Below are positions 26,421 through 33,650 of a stretch of DNA of 64,000 nt, in pieces. The position numbers and the translations under genes are program-made. The DNA is from Lysobacter gummosus (GTDB taxonomy: Bacteria > Pseudomonadota > Gammaproteobacteria > Xanthomonadales > Xanthomonadaceae): positions 124,001 to 188,000 of the forward strand of contig NZ_CP011131.1 in the NCBI RefSeq assembly GCF_001442805.1, given 5' to 3'. The stretch's first letter is position 1. Every line of letters begins with the position of its first letter. The notes beneath the pieces were generated by a model. The model saw only the letters and a program-made list of their open reading frames with translations, was not told where the DNA came from and made no database searches.

Positions 26421-27269
26421 ATGAAGCTAACGATGCTCCGCGGAAATTGTCGCGCTGTCTTTCTCTTTACCGTCTTGGTCGCGGCGATTGGATGCGATCG
26501 CGGCGACCGTGAATCGACTCGGTCCACCGTCATGAGCCAGTCCCCAAGCGCTCCCAGGAAAGACGCTCCGCAAAAGCCTGAGATTGTTGCGAACCAAGCG
26601 CAAACCGTGACAAGGACTATTGCTGACAGGCGGCGTTATGCCGACACGTACTCGATGCTGGCGCAACAGGCAGAGTCCGGAAACGCGATGGCCGCTTTTC
26701 AGTTATACGAGGACGTCTTGCGATGTTCCTCGATTCAGGCGCGCAAGGAGTCCTTGGAAGATCTCGCTGCCGTATCCAGGGACAAAGTCCTGGAAGCGAA
26801 CGTGGTTCGAGAACTGGCGCAAGATCGCGCGGCATGCGCCGGACTGAGCAAAGATCAGCTCGCATCGAAAGAATACTGGGTCACGAAGGCCGCGCGCTTG
26901 GGACATGTCGGTGCGCAAGTCGCCTATTTCTCTGTCGCCACGGAGAAATTCGATACACCGCAGAAGGTCGTCGCTAACGCCGAGGAATTCGCGCGGATCA
27001 AGTCCGAAGCATTGGTGCATTTGACATCAGCGGCCTCGCGGGGCGATCGCACGGCGCTGTTCAACCTTGCCAACACTTACCAGGAAGGGACCTTGGCCAA
27101 GCGCGATCCGGTAAAGGCGTATGCGTACATGCGTGCTTTGCAACAGCGTGGAGGTGTCGAAGCGTCGGCGAAGTATTTGGATCTGTGGGGCCGTGAGCTT
27201 ACGGCCGAACAGATAAGGAGCGCGGAGGCCATGTCGGCTGGCGCAGTCAACAGGAGCAGCAGTAGATGA
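26421..27269 (+). CDS. Lipoprotein with Sel1/TPR-like helical repeats
   Basis: A 282-residue predicted lipoprotein: signal peptide ending LVAAIGC (lipobox Cys near residue 25), then a Ser/Pro/Lys linker and helical repeats with Sel1-like signatures (ALVHLTSAASRGDRTALFNLANTYQEG, DPVKAYAYMRALQQRGG). Codons are more AT-rich than in flanking genes, pointing to acquired DNA. It overlaps the next gene by 4 bases. Sel1-like periplasmic proteins sometimes act as immunity proteins to secreted phospholipases; that role is only a possibility here. Confidence 0.75.
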   Translation: MKLTMLRGNCRAVFLFTVLVAAIGCDRGDRESTRSTVMSQSPSAPRKDAPQKPEIVANQAQTVTRTIADRRRYADTYSMLAQQAESGNAMAAFQLYEDVLRCSSIQARKESLEDLAAVSRDKVLEANVVRELAQDRAACAGLSKDQLASKEYWVTKAARLGHVGAQVAYFSVATEKFDTPQKVVANAEEFARIKSEALVHLTSAASRGDRTALFNLANTYQEGTLAKRDPVKAYAYMRALQQRGGVEASAKYLDLWGRELTAEQIRSAEAMSAGAVNRSSSR

Positions 27270-27700
27270 AGTTCAGATGGGTTGCAGGGTTAGCTGGAAT
27301 AGTCGTGATAGGGGTGGCGATCGCTTCGCACTACGGAACGTTTATCTGTTCGTCGGGTTGCACGTTGAACGGACCTACGCCTGATCCGGATACGGTCGTA
27401 TTTATTCAGTCGACGGTGAATCAAAAAGTCAATCAATGGAAGGCCAAGGATACGGTCACCATTTGCAATGCGACCGCTTGTTCGACTTATTTGATGACGT
27501 CGGTTTTCGGAGGAGTCGCAGGCATGCAGCAGATCGCCAAGACGCCGCGAGGTAGTGGCGGTAGTGGCAGTGGATCAGGCGGCGAAGGTGGTAGCAGCGG
27601 CGGCAGCGGCGGCAGTTGGTCCGGCGTCGGCGGCGGAGGCTGCGAGGGTGAGTGCGAGGGCAAGGTCATCGTTGGAACAGAGAAACCGATTCAGCCTTGA
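27266..27700 (+). CDS. Uncharacterised exported or membrane-anchored Gly/Ser-rich protein
   Basis: A 144-residue protein. An N-terminal hydrophobic segment (WVAGLAGIVVIGVAIASHYG) is either a signal anchor or an uncleaved signal peptide. A small Cys-containing domain follows (FICSSGCTLNG, VTICNATACSTYLM), then a 45-residue Gly/Ser-rich stretch ending CEGECEGKVIVGTEK. The paired cysteines suggest periplasmic disulfides. Translationally coupled to the upstream lipoprotein by an ATGA overlap. I do not recognise the family. Confidence 0.65.
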   Translation: MKFRWVAGLAGIVVIGVAIASHYGTFICSSGCTLNGPTPDPDTVVFIQSTVNQKVNQWKAKDTVTICNATACSTYLMTSVFGGVAGMQQIAKTPRGSGGSGSGSGGEGGSSGGSGGSWSGVGGGGCEGECEGKVIVGTEKPIQP

Positions 27701-27736
27701 TCCGGATCGCAAGTAGCGGAAAATTTCAGATGAGAA

Positions 27737-27767
27737 CGCCCCGTGTCGAGCGGGGCGTGCTGTTTTT
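27737..27767 (+). terminator. Rho-independent terminator of the 26421-27700 operon
   Basis: ACGCCCC and GGGGCGT form the stem around a 9-base loop, followed by GCTGTTTTT. It starts 37 bases after the last stop. Confidence 0.8.
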
Positions 27768-27824
27768 CGGCGATGGTCTGGATACTTGTTTTCTAATGGT
27801 GGGACCAACCGCAGAGCGGGCACC

Positions 27825-29801
27825 TCAAAGAATCGGCGCCAACCCCGCCCCGAACGCGGTGAACATCCGCGTCGTCAGGCTCTTCACGCCGAGGTTGACC
27901 TCGGGAAAGTCGCCGACCGGTTTGTAGCAGGCGCGAAAGCCCGGGTCGGTGCGGTACAGCGGCGAGGGGCAGTCCGGGCCGGGCACGAATTCGTAGCTGG
28001 TCGCGTAGCGCACCGGCCACAGGTCGAAGATCGGCAGGTGCTCGGAAATCTTCGCGATCGAATACTCCAGCCCGGAGAAGAGCGGCGGCTTGTCGCGGCG
28101 CGCGATCACCCACGAGTTGGCCGGGGCGATGTCGCGGCGGATGCTCGCGGCCAGGGTCCGGGCGAACACGGGGTCGTCGATCACCACCGCGCTTTCGGTG
28201 TTGTAGTGGTCGCCGCGCGGATCGAAGTTGTGCGTGCCGATCACGCCGATGCGCTCGTCGATCACCATCGACTTGGCGTGCATGCCGATGCGCACGCCGG
28301 CGCGCTTGAGCGGCACCGGCTCGTTGGTGCGGCGGCGCGCGTAACGCATCGCCGCGTACTCGCGCGCCAGCGGCTGCCGGTAGCGCTGGCGGTAGAGCAC
28401 GCTGCTGCGGTCGAGTTCGCGGCGCTGGCGCCGCGATTCGGCCAGTCCGGCCCCTTGCACCGATTCGGGCTCGGCGCGGCCGTCGCGTTCGGCCAGGCCT
28501 TCCAGGCCCAGGTCGGGCAGCGTGGCGCCGGTGGCGGCGATATCGATCGGCGCGTCGGCCGGGAACGGCTTGTACTCGTAGATGTTGAAACCGAATTCGC
28601 GCAGATAGCGGCGCTTGTACTTGTACGACAGCGCGTAGGCGATGAAGGCGTCGGTGGCGGCGAGGCTGTTGGTGGACACGATCACGCGCGGCCGGTCGGG
28701 GCGGTCGTGCAGGCTGCGGAACAATTGCTGCGCGGACTTGGACAGCACCAGGTACGGCGTCTGCAGGATCACTTCTTCTTTCGAATGGGTGATCAGGCTG
28801 CGCAGCGAATCGGAGGCCAGGGCGTTGGCGTCGCTGTTCTCGCGGTGCTTGTTGGGGGTGTCGGAGATGTAGCGCACCGCGCCGACTTCGATCGCGTGCG
28901 AGACCAGGCGTTCGTTTATCTTCGCCTCGTCGGCGGCATCCTCGCGCATGGCCTGGGCGCGCTGCGGACGCTCGAATTCGGTCTTCGGCAGCACCGGCAC
29001 GCCGCCGTCGATCAGGCGCTTGCCCACATCGGCCAGGCGCTCCACCGGCACGCTGCGGCGATCGCTCCAGAACACTTCGAAGTCGGTGCCCATGATGTCG
29101 GCGACGGGGCCGGCGACCAGCACGTCGCGATCGCGGAAGTTGTACTGGTCGTCCCAGTCGTAATAGTCGTCCTGGTAATTGCGGCCGCCGGAAATGCCGA
29201 CCCGGTTGTCGGCCAGCAGCAGCTTGGTGTGCATGCGCTGGTTGAGCCGGCGCCAGCAGCAGGCCGCGGCCAGCACGTACTGCGGGTAGTTGATGCGGGC
29301 GCGGTGCAGCACCGGGTTGTACAGCTTGATCTCGAAATTGGCGTGGGCGCCCGCCAGTGCGGCCAGGGTGTCGATGTGGCGCATCGCCGCCAGCTGGTCG
29401 AGCAACAGGCGCACGCGCACGCCGCGGCGCGCGGCGGCGAGCACTTCGTCCAGCACCAGCTTGCCGGCGTCGTCCTCGTCGAAGATGTAGGTCTGCAGGT
29501 CCAGGCTGTGGGTGGCGCTGCGGATCAGGTTGATGCGCGCCAGCAGGGCGTCGGGGCCGCGATCGAGGATCAGCGCGTAGTGGCGCGGGCGTTCGGGCGT
29601 GGACTGCGCCATCGCCTTGCGCCCCAGCTCGTACAGCGGGGAAGGCTGGGCGCAGGCGTTCTCGCCCTGGCAGTCGATCTGCTGCGAACGGGCGGCGGCG
29701 GCGATCGCGCTGGCGCGGTCGCGCTGGGCCGGGCTCAGCGAGGCGCAGGCCGACAGGGACAGGGCGAGCAGGGCCGCGAGGCCGCGCAACACGGGGTTCA
29801 A
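27825..29801 (-). CDS. Phospholipase D-family lipoprotein (cardiolipin synthase-like)
   Basis: A 658-residue protein with a lipoprotein signal (LSLSACASL) and two HKD motifs: HTKLLLADNRVGISGGRNYQD and HAKSMVIDERIGVIGTHNFDPRGDH. The layout matches the PLDc_2/ClsC (YmdC) type of phosphatidyltransferase or phospholipase rather than the membrane-spanning ClsA. It probably works at the outer face of the inner membrane or in the periplasm on phosphatidylglycerol or phosphatidylethanolamine. It is 12 bases downstream of the yceI-like gene and probably co-transcribed with it and sixA. Confidence 0.9.
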   Translation of the reverse strand: MNPVLRGLAALLALSLSACASLSPAQRDRASAIAAAARSQQIDCQGENACAQPSPLYELGRKAMAQSTPERPRHYALILDRGPDALLARINLIRSATHSLDLQTYIFDEDDAGKLVLDEVLAAARRGVRVRLLLDQLAAMRHIDTLAALAGAHANFEIKLYNPVLHRARINYPQYVLAAACCWRRLNQRMHTKLLLADNRVGISGGRNYQDDYYDWDDQYNFRDRDVLVAGPVADIMGTDFEVFWSDRRSVPVERLADVGKRLIDGGVPVLPKTEFERPQRAQAMREDAADEAKINERLVSHAIEVGAVRYISDTPNKHRENSDANALASDSLRSLITHSKEEVILQTPYLVLSKSAQQLFRSLHDRPDRPRVIVSTNSLAATDAFIAYALSYKYKRRYLREFGFNIYEYKPFPADAPIDIAATGATLPDLGLEGLAERDGRAEPESVQGAGLAESRRQRRELDRSSVLYRQRYRQPLAREYAAMRYARRRTNEPVPLKRAGVRIGMHAKSMVIDERIGVIGTHNFDPRGDHYNTESAVVIDDPVFARTLAASIRRDIAPANSWVIARRDKPPLFSGLEYSIAKISEHLPIFDLWPVRYATSYEFVPGPDCPSPLYRTDPGFRACYKPVGDFPEVNLGVKSLTTRMFTAFGAGLAPIL

Positions 29802-29813
29802 CGGGGTGGCTCC

Positions 29814-30554
29814 TTAACGCGTCGGGACCCTGGACGGAAACGGTTCCGGAGTCCTGGGCGGCGCGGGTTTCGACGGGATCAGCTTATTTTGCGTGGATTG
29901 CAGGCGTACCTGCATGGTGAAGCGTACCCGGTCGCCGAGCGCGAGTTGCCAGCCGTCGAGGTTGTAGTCGTCGCGGCTGACGCTGCCGTGCGCGATCGCG
30001 TCGCAGTCTTCGCCCGGCTTGGCGCAGGCCGCCGGGGCCAGGACGAAGCTTTCGATGCGGCTCACCCCGTGCAGGGTCAGCCGTCCGCGCAGTACGCCGC
30101 CGGTGCGGGCCAGGTCGGCCGGGTGCGGTTCGGACAGGAATTCGATGAAGGGATAGCGGGGGGCGTTGAAGAAGCGCTCGCCGCGGGCCATGCGCGCGTA
30201 GCGCTCGGACTCGCCGACCACGACCGAGGCGGTGGCCAGGCGGATGCGGACCTGATGGCGGCCGTCGGCCAGGATGGTGAGTTCGCCGTCGTAGCGCGGG
30301 AACTCGCCGGCGATGCGCTGGCCCCAGCGGGTGCGCAGTTCGAAGCTGAAACGGGTGTGTTCCGGATCGAAGCCCTGCTGCACCGGCTTGGGCTCGGGCG
30401 GCTTGGCGTCGGTGGCGCGGAACTCGGCGGCGCGCGTTTCCGCCGGCCGCGGCGCCCAGGCCCGTGTTTCGGCCGGGGACGACTGCTGGACACCGGCTTG
30501 GGCGACAAGCCCGACCGACATCAGGGCCAGGCCGGCCCCGATGCAGCGGATCAC
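29814..30554 (-). CDS. YceI family protein, periplasmic
   Basis: About 246 residues from a GTG start, which begins the signal peptide IRCIGAGLALMSVGLVAQA; longer in-frame starts are Arg-rich and spurious. The YceI lipocalin-like fold is shown by DPEHTRFSFELRTRWGQRIAGEFPRYDGEL, RYPFIEFLS, VLRGRLTLHGVSRI and VSRDDYNLDGWQ. Such proteins bind isoprenoid-like lipids in the periplasm. A Pro-rich N-terminal linker and C-terminal tail are unusual but not disruptive. It sits between sixA (44-base gap) and the PLD gene. Confidence 0.85.
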   Translation of the reverse strand: MIRCIGAGLALMSVGLVAQAGVQQSSPAETRAWAPRPAETRAAEFRATDAKPPEPKPVQQGFDPEHTRFSFELRTRWGQRIAGEFPRYDGELTILADGRHQVRIRLATASVVVGESERYARMARGERFFNAPRYPFIEFLSEPHPADLARTGGVLRGRLTLHGVSRIESFVLAPAACAKPGEDCDAIAHGSVSRDDYNLDGWQLALGDRVRFTMQVRLQSTQNKLIPSKPAPPRTPEPFPSRVPTR

Positions 30555-30598
30555 GGCGTCTCGACCGTGCCGCCGCCGCAAGCGCGGCGGCGACGGGC

Positions 30599-31075
30599 TC
30601 ACGGCCACCAAAACTCGCTGAGCTGGGCGACGCCCGGTTCCAACGCGGTTCCGGCCGGCACGCTGAGGACGGCGACGCCGCCCGGCGGTATGCCGCGGTA
30701 ATCGCCCGACTGGCCGCTGTGCAGCAGCGCGGCCAGACGTTCCAGACCGGGGTTGTGGCCGACCAGCATCAGCCGTTCGACCTCGATATGGGTGTCGGCC
30801 AGGCTGATCAGGGTGCCCGGGGTGGCGTCGTAGATCGACGGCTCGATGCGCTGTTCGACATAGCCGATGGCGCCGAGCACCGCTTCCAGGGTCTCGCGCG
30901 TGCGCCGCGAGGGCGAGCACAGCACGCAGTCGGGGATCAGTTTTTTCTCCGCCAGCCAGCGGCCGGCGGCTTCGGCTTCGGCCAGACCTTCGGCGGACAG
31001 CGGCCGGTCGAGGTCGGCCTGGCTTTGGCCCGCGGGTTCAGCGTGGGCGTGGCGGAGCAGGATCAATTCGCGCAT
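30599..31075 (-). CDS. sixA: Phosphohistidine phosphatase SixA
   Basis: A 158-residue histidine phosphatase of the SixA branch. It shows the RHG-type motif as LILLRHAHAEP, LCSPSRRTRETLEAV for the second arginine and LMLVGHNPGLERL for the second histidine. SixA removes phosphate from phosphohistidines of HPt domains or PTS components. The 31076-31288 gap upstream is GC-rich with no visible gene. Confidence 0.92.
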   Translation of the reverse strand: MRELILLRHAHAEPAGQSQADLDRPLSAEGLAEAEAAGRWLAEKKLIPDCVLCSPSRRTRETLEAVLGAIGYVEQRIEPSIYDATPGTLISLADTHIEVERLMLVGHNPGLERLAALLHSGQSGDYRGIPPGGVAVLSVPAGTALEPGVAQLSEFWWP

Positions 31076-31288
31076 GAGTCAGAGCCAGAACGAGTGATGA
31101 GGGGAGTGCGCGAACGCAAGGTAGAGGATGCCTGTCGAGGGGGCGGATGGGTAGCGGGGGCGAGGGGCGGGTTGGCGGGCCGGCGGGCGGCGCGGCCGCG
31201 GCAACGCCCCGGCCGGCGCCCGGCGCGCGCGGGTGCGCGGCGCGGACAGGTCCGGTCCCGTTGCACGGCGGCGTCTATCGGCCCGGCC

Positions 31289-31921
31289 TCACTTCTTGTT
31301 GAGCCACTTCAGCAGCGGCTGCCAGTCGGCCTGGTGCTCGCGGATCTGTTGCGAGTGGTAGTCGAACAGGCTTTTGCCGAGCGCGGTCATGACCACGTAG
31401 GCCTGGCTGTCGCGGATCTGCCCGACCACCGGGTACGGCCATTCGCCGAGCAGCTCCAGCGCCTGCTGCGAGGCGTTGGTCCAGGGCTTGAGCTTGTTGC
31501 CGATCAGGCCGACCCGCAGTTGCCCGCGTCGTACCCGCGGGTGCTGGGCCAGCGAATCCAGGAAAGGCACGGTGGCTTCGATGTCCAGGGTAGAGGGCTG
31601 CACCGGCACGACCACCGCGTCGGCGAACTCCAGAAAGGTTTCCAGGTCGTCGGCCATCGCCCCGGCCGGGGCGTCGATGATCGCGCGCTGGGCATCCTCG
31701 GGCAGGTTCTTGCGCCAGGCCTTGCGGCGGGTGCCGTCCAGCGCCAGCACCGCGCTTTCCAGGACCGAGCGGCGCTGCGCCCAACGGGTCGAAGAGCCTT
31801 GCGGGTCGGCGTCGATCAAGGCCGTGCGCAGGCCTTCCAGAGCCGCTTGTGCGGCGAGGTGGGTGGCGATCGTGGTCTTCCCGACGCCCCCCTTGGAACT
31901 GGCCACCAGCACGGTCTTCAT
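31289..31921 (-). CDS. ParA-family ATPase
   Basis: A 210-residue deviant-Walker P-loop ATPase: SSKGGVGKTTIATHLA at residues 8-23, DADPQGSSTRW (Walker A') and AIIDAPAG (Walker B). It lacks the N-terminal DNA-binding extension of plasmid ParA and has no ParB partner here, so it belongs with small orphan ParA/MinD-like proteins that position cargo. A 68-base copy of its internal part recurs at 33425-33492. Confidence 0.9.
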   Translation of the reverse strand: MKTVLVASSKGGVGKTTIATHLAAQAALEGLRTALIDADPQGSSTRWAQRRSVLESAVLALDGTRRKAWRKNLPEDAQRAIIDAPAGAMADDLETFLEFADAVVVPVQPSTLDIEATVPFLDSLAQHPRVRRGQLRVGLIGNKLKPWTNASQQALELLGEWPYPVVGQIRDSQAYVVMTALGKSLFDYHSQQIREHQADWQPLLKWLNKK

Positions 31922-31976
31922 GCGAGCTCCCTCCGGATGGAAAGCGCAGCCTACACCGGGGATGTGGAGCGGGTCA

Positions 31977-33152
31977 TCACGGCTGTGCGGCCGGCGGCGG
32001 GTCGATGTAGCGGCCGGTGAGGACCAGCGAGCGCGGCAGAGGAGATTCCGGCAGCCAGTCGGGCGGCGGACGGTCCAGGCCGGCCGCTTTCAGGCGCTCG
32101 GCGAACGTGGCGACTTCGCCCACGCGCCAGACCCGGGGCAGATCGCGGATCAGGTTGGGGCGTTGTTGCAGGTGTGCGCTCTGCCAATAGTGAGTGCGCA
32201 GTCGTTCGCGCCAGGCCGCGCCGTCGGCCGACCGGGCGCTCAGCTGGGCCATGACCGTCAAGCCGAACATCTGCCCGATGAGCGTGTCCGAATCGGCCAT
32301 CCGCGTGGCGATTGCGGTGCAGGCCGCATGGAGTTCGGCATCGGTGCCGGCGGGGGCGGCCGCGGCCGTGCGGCAGCGGCGCTGGAAGGCCAGCGGCGAA
32401 GGCAGCGGGAAGGCCCCGCCGGCCAGCGCCATGCGCGCGTCGTGCAGATTCGCGTCCGCGAGCAGGCCGTCGGAGTTCAGGACCGCGCGCGCCGGCTCGT
32501 CCAACGCCGGCAGCTCCAGTTCGCCGAGCGCGCGCATCGTCTCGGTCGCGTTGCGGCCATAACGGATGTCGTAGCGCCGGGCCTTTGCCGCGTGCAGCAG
32601 GGCGGTATCGATTCGGGCTTGATCGCCGCGGGCGGCGGCCGTATCGGCGCTCATCAGCCACACGGCGGCGTTGTCGGCGTCGCTGCGCTGCAGATGAGCC
32701 AGGGCCGGGTTGGGATCGCACTGGGTTCCGGGCATGGGTTCGGCGTGCGCGCAGATCGCCGCCTCGTACCAGAACGGGGTGTCGTCGCCGGGCGCGGCCA
32801 GGGCCTGGGCGCGGCGCAGGGCCCGCTCGCGTTCTTGGTGCACCCCGGTCGGCGGCGCGGTGTAGTAGCCGTCCAGCAAAGGCTGCAGGCGGACGATATC
32901 GAGCTGGCTGATCGCGTCGTCGCGTTGAGCCAGCGTCGCCAGCCGGTCGCGCAGCGCGCGCTGGTAAGCCTGGTTCCACTTCGGGGCGGCATCCGACAGC
33001 GAGAACGGGAACAACAGCGGTGCGTTCTTGGACGCAGGCGCGGCCGCGACGGGCTCGGCGCGATCGCAGGCGCCGGCATTCAACACGATCGCCAGCGCGA
33101 CGAGCATCCATATGGAACGGCGGCGCGGTCGGAGCGTCGTTTCGGGCGTCAT
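31977..33152 (-). CDS. Uncharacterised lipoprotein
   Basis: A 391-residue protein with a signal peptide and lipobox near residue 29 (IVLNAGAC). The mature part is alpha-helical and rich in Ala/Arg, with TPR-like spacing (ALRRAQALAAPGDDTPFWYEAAICAHAE, LQRSDADNAAVWLMSADTAAARGD), so it may form a helical-repeat scaffold. I recognise no catalytic motif. It is 55 bases upstream of parA in the same direction. Confidence 0.7.
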   Translation of the reverse strand: MTPETTLRPRRRSIWMLVALAIVLNAGACDRAEPVAAAPASKNAPLLFPFSLSDAAPKWNQAYQRALRDRLATLAQRDDAISQLDIVRLQPLLDGYYTAPPTGVHQERERALRRAQALAAPGDDTPFWYEAAICAHAEPMPGTQCDPNPALAHLQRSDADNAAVWLMSADTAAARGDQARIDTALLHAAKARRYDIRYGRNATETMRALGELELPALDEPARAVLNSDGLLADANLHDARMALAGGAFPLPSPLAFQRRCRTAAAAPAGTDAELHAACTAIATRMADSDTLIGQMFGLTVMAQLSARSADGAAWRERLRTHYWQSAHLQQRPNLIRDLPRVWRVGEVATFAERLKAAGLDRPPPDWLPESPLPRSLVLTGRYIDPPPAAQP

Positions 33153-33220
33153 GGCGAACTCGATGCGGCGGCGATGCGACGCCGCGGTCCGCGCAGCATA
33201 CCCGCGCTAGTTCGCGTTGC

Positions 33221-33415
33221 TCAGCCCACCGCCACCCGCGCACGCAGCGGCAGGGTCAGCAACGAAAGCAGCAGGCTATAGCCGACCATCGCCGCAGCCA
33301 GCCGCGGCGCCAGTTGCTGCGCGATCGCCAGCGCACCGGCGGCGACCATCGGCGGCATCGCCGCTTCCAGCACGGTCGCGCGGGCCATTTCGCCACGCAA
33401 TCCCAGCCACGGCAC
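33221..33415 (-). pseudogene. Duplicated 3' end of the AEC transporter gene
   Basis: The minus strand encodes VPWLGLRGEMARATVLEAAM and onward to ..LTLPLRARVAVG and a stop. It is nearly identical in protein to the last 65 residues of the AEC transporter at 36241-37149, with roughly 10 percent base differences. The rest of the transporter is missing. It is a direct repeat of the real 3' end 3.0 kb away and flanks the S8 protease gene. Confidence 0.85.
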
Positions 33416-33424
33416 CTCAAGCCG

Positions 33425-33492
33425 GCCCACAGTTGTCCGCGGCGCACCCGCGGGTGCTGGGCGAGCGAATCGAGGAAGGGCGCGGTGGCTTC
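33425..33492 (-). pseudogene. Internal fragment of parA
   Basis: The minus strand encodes EATAPFLDSLAQHPRVRRGQL, matching EATVPFLDSLAQHPRVRRGQL of the ParA gene (31511-31579). It abuts the AEC 3' copy, so two unrelated gene fragments are joined here. Confidence 0.8.
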
Positions 33493-33650
33493 TTTTAGGA
33501 CAAATCTGAGTCGGGTATCCCAGATTTTTTCGCGTTTAAGGACAAGAGCAAGCGTTGCGCAAACCAACAGCACGGTTTCGCAGGGGCGCTCAGTGGGTCT
33601 TCGTGCAAACGAGAGATCGCCTAGCCACAAGTGGATACGGGAAGATAAGA

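Noticed and set aside
31289..31921. ParA gene as evidence of a plasmid or integrative element partition system
   Set aside because: No ParB, parS-like repeats, integrase or attachment sites are visible; orphan ParA proteins are common on chromosomes.
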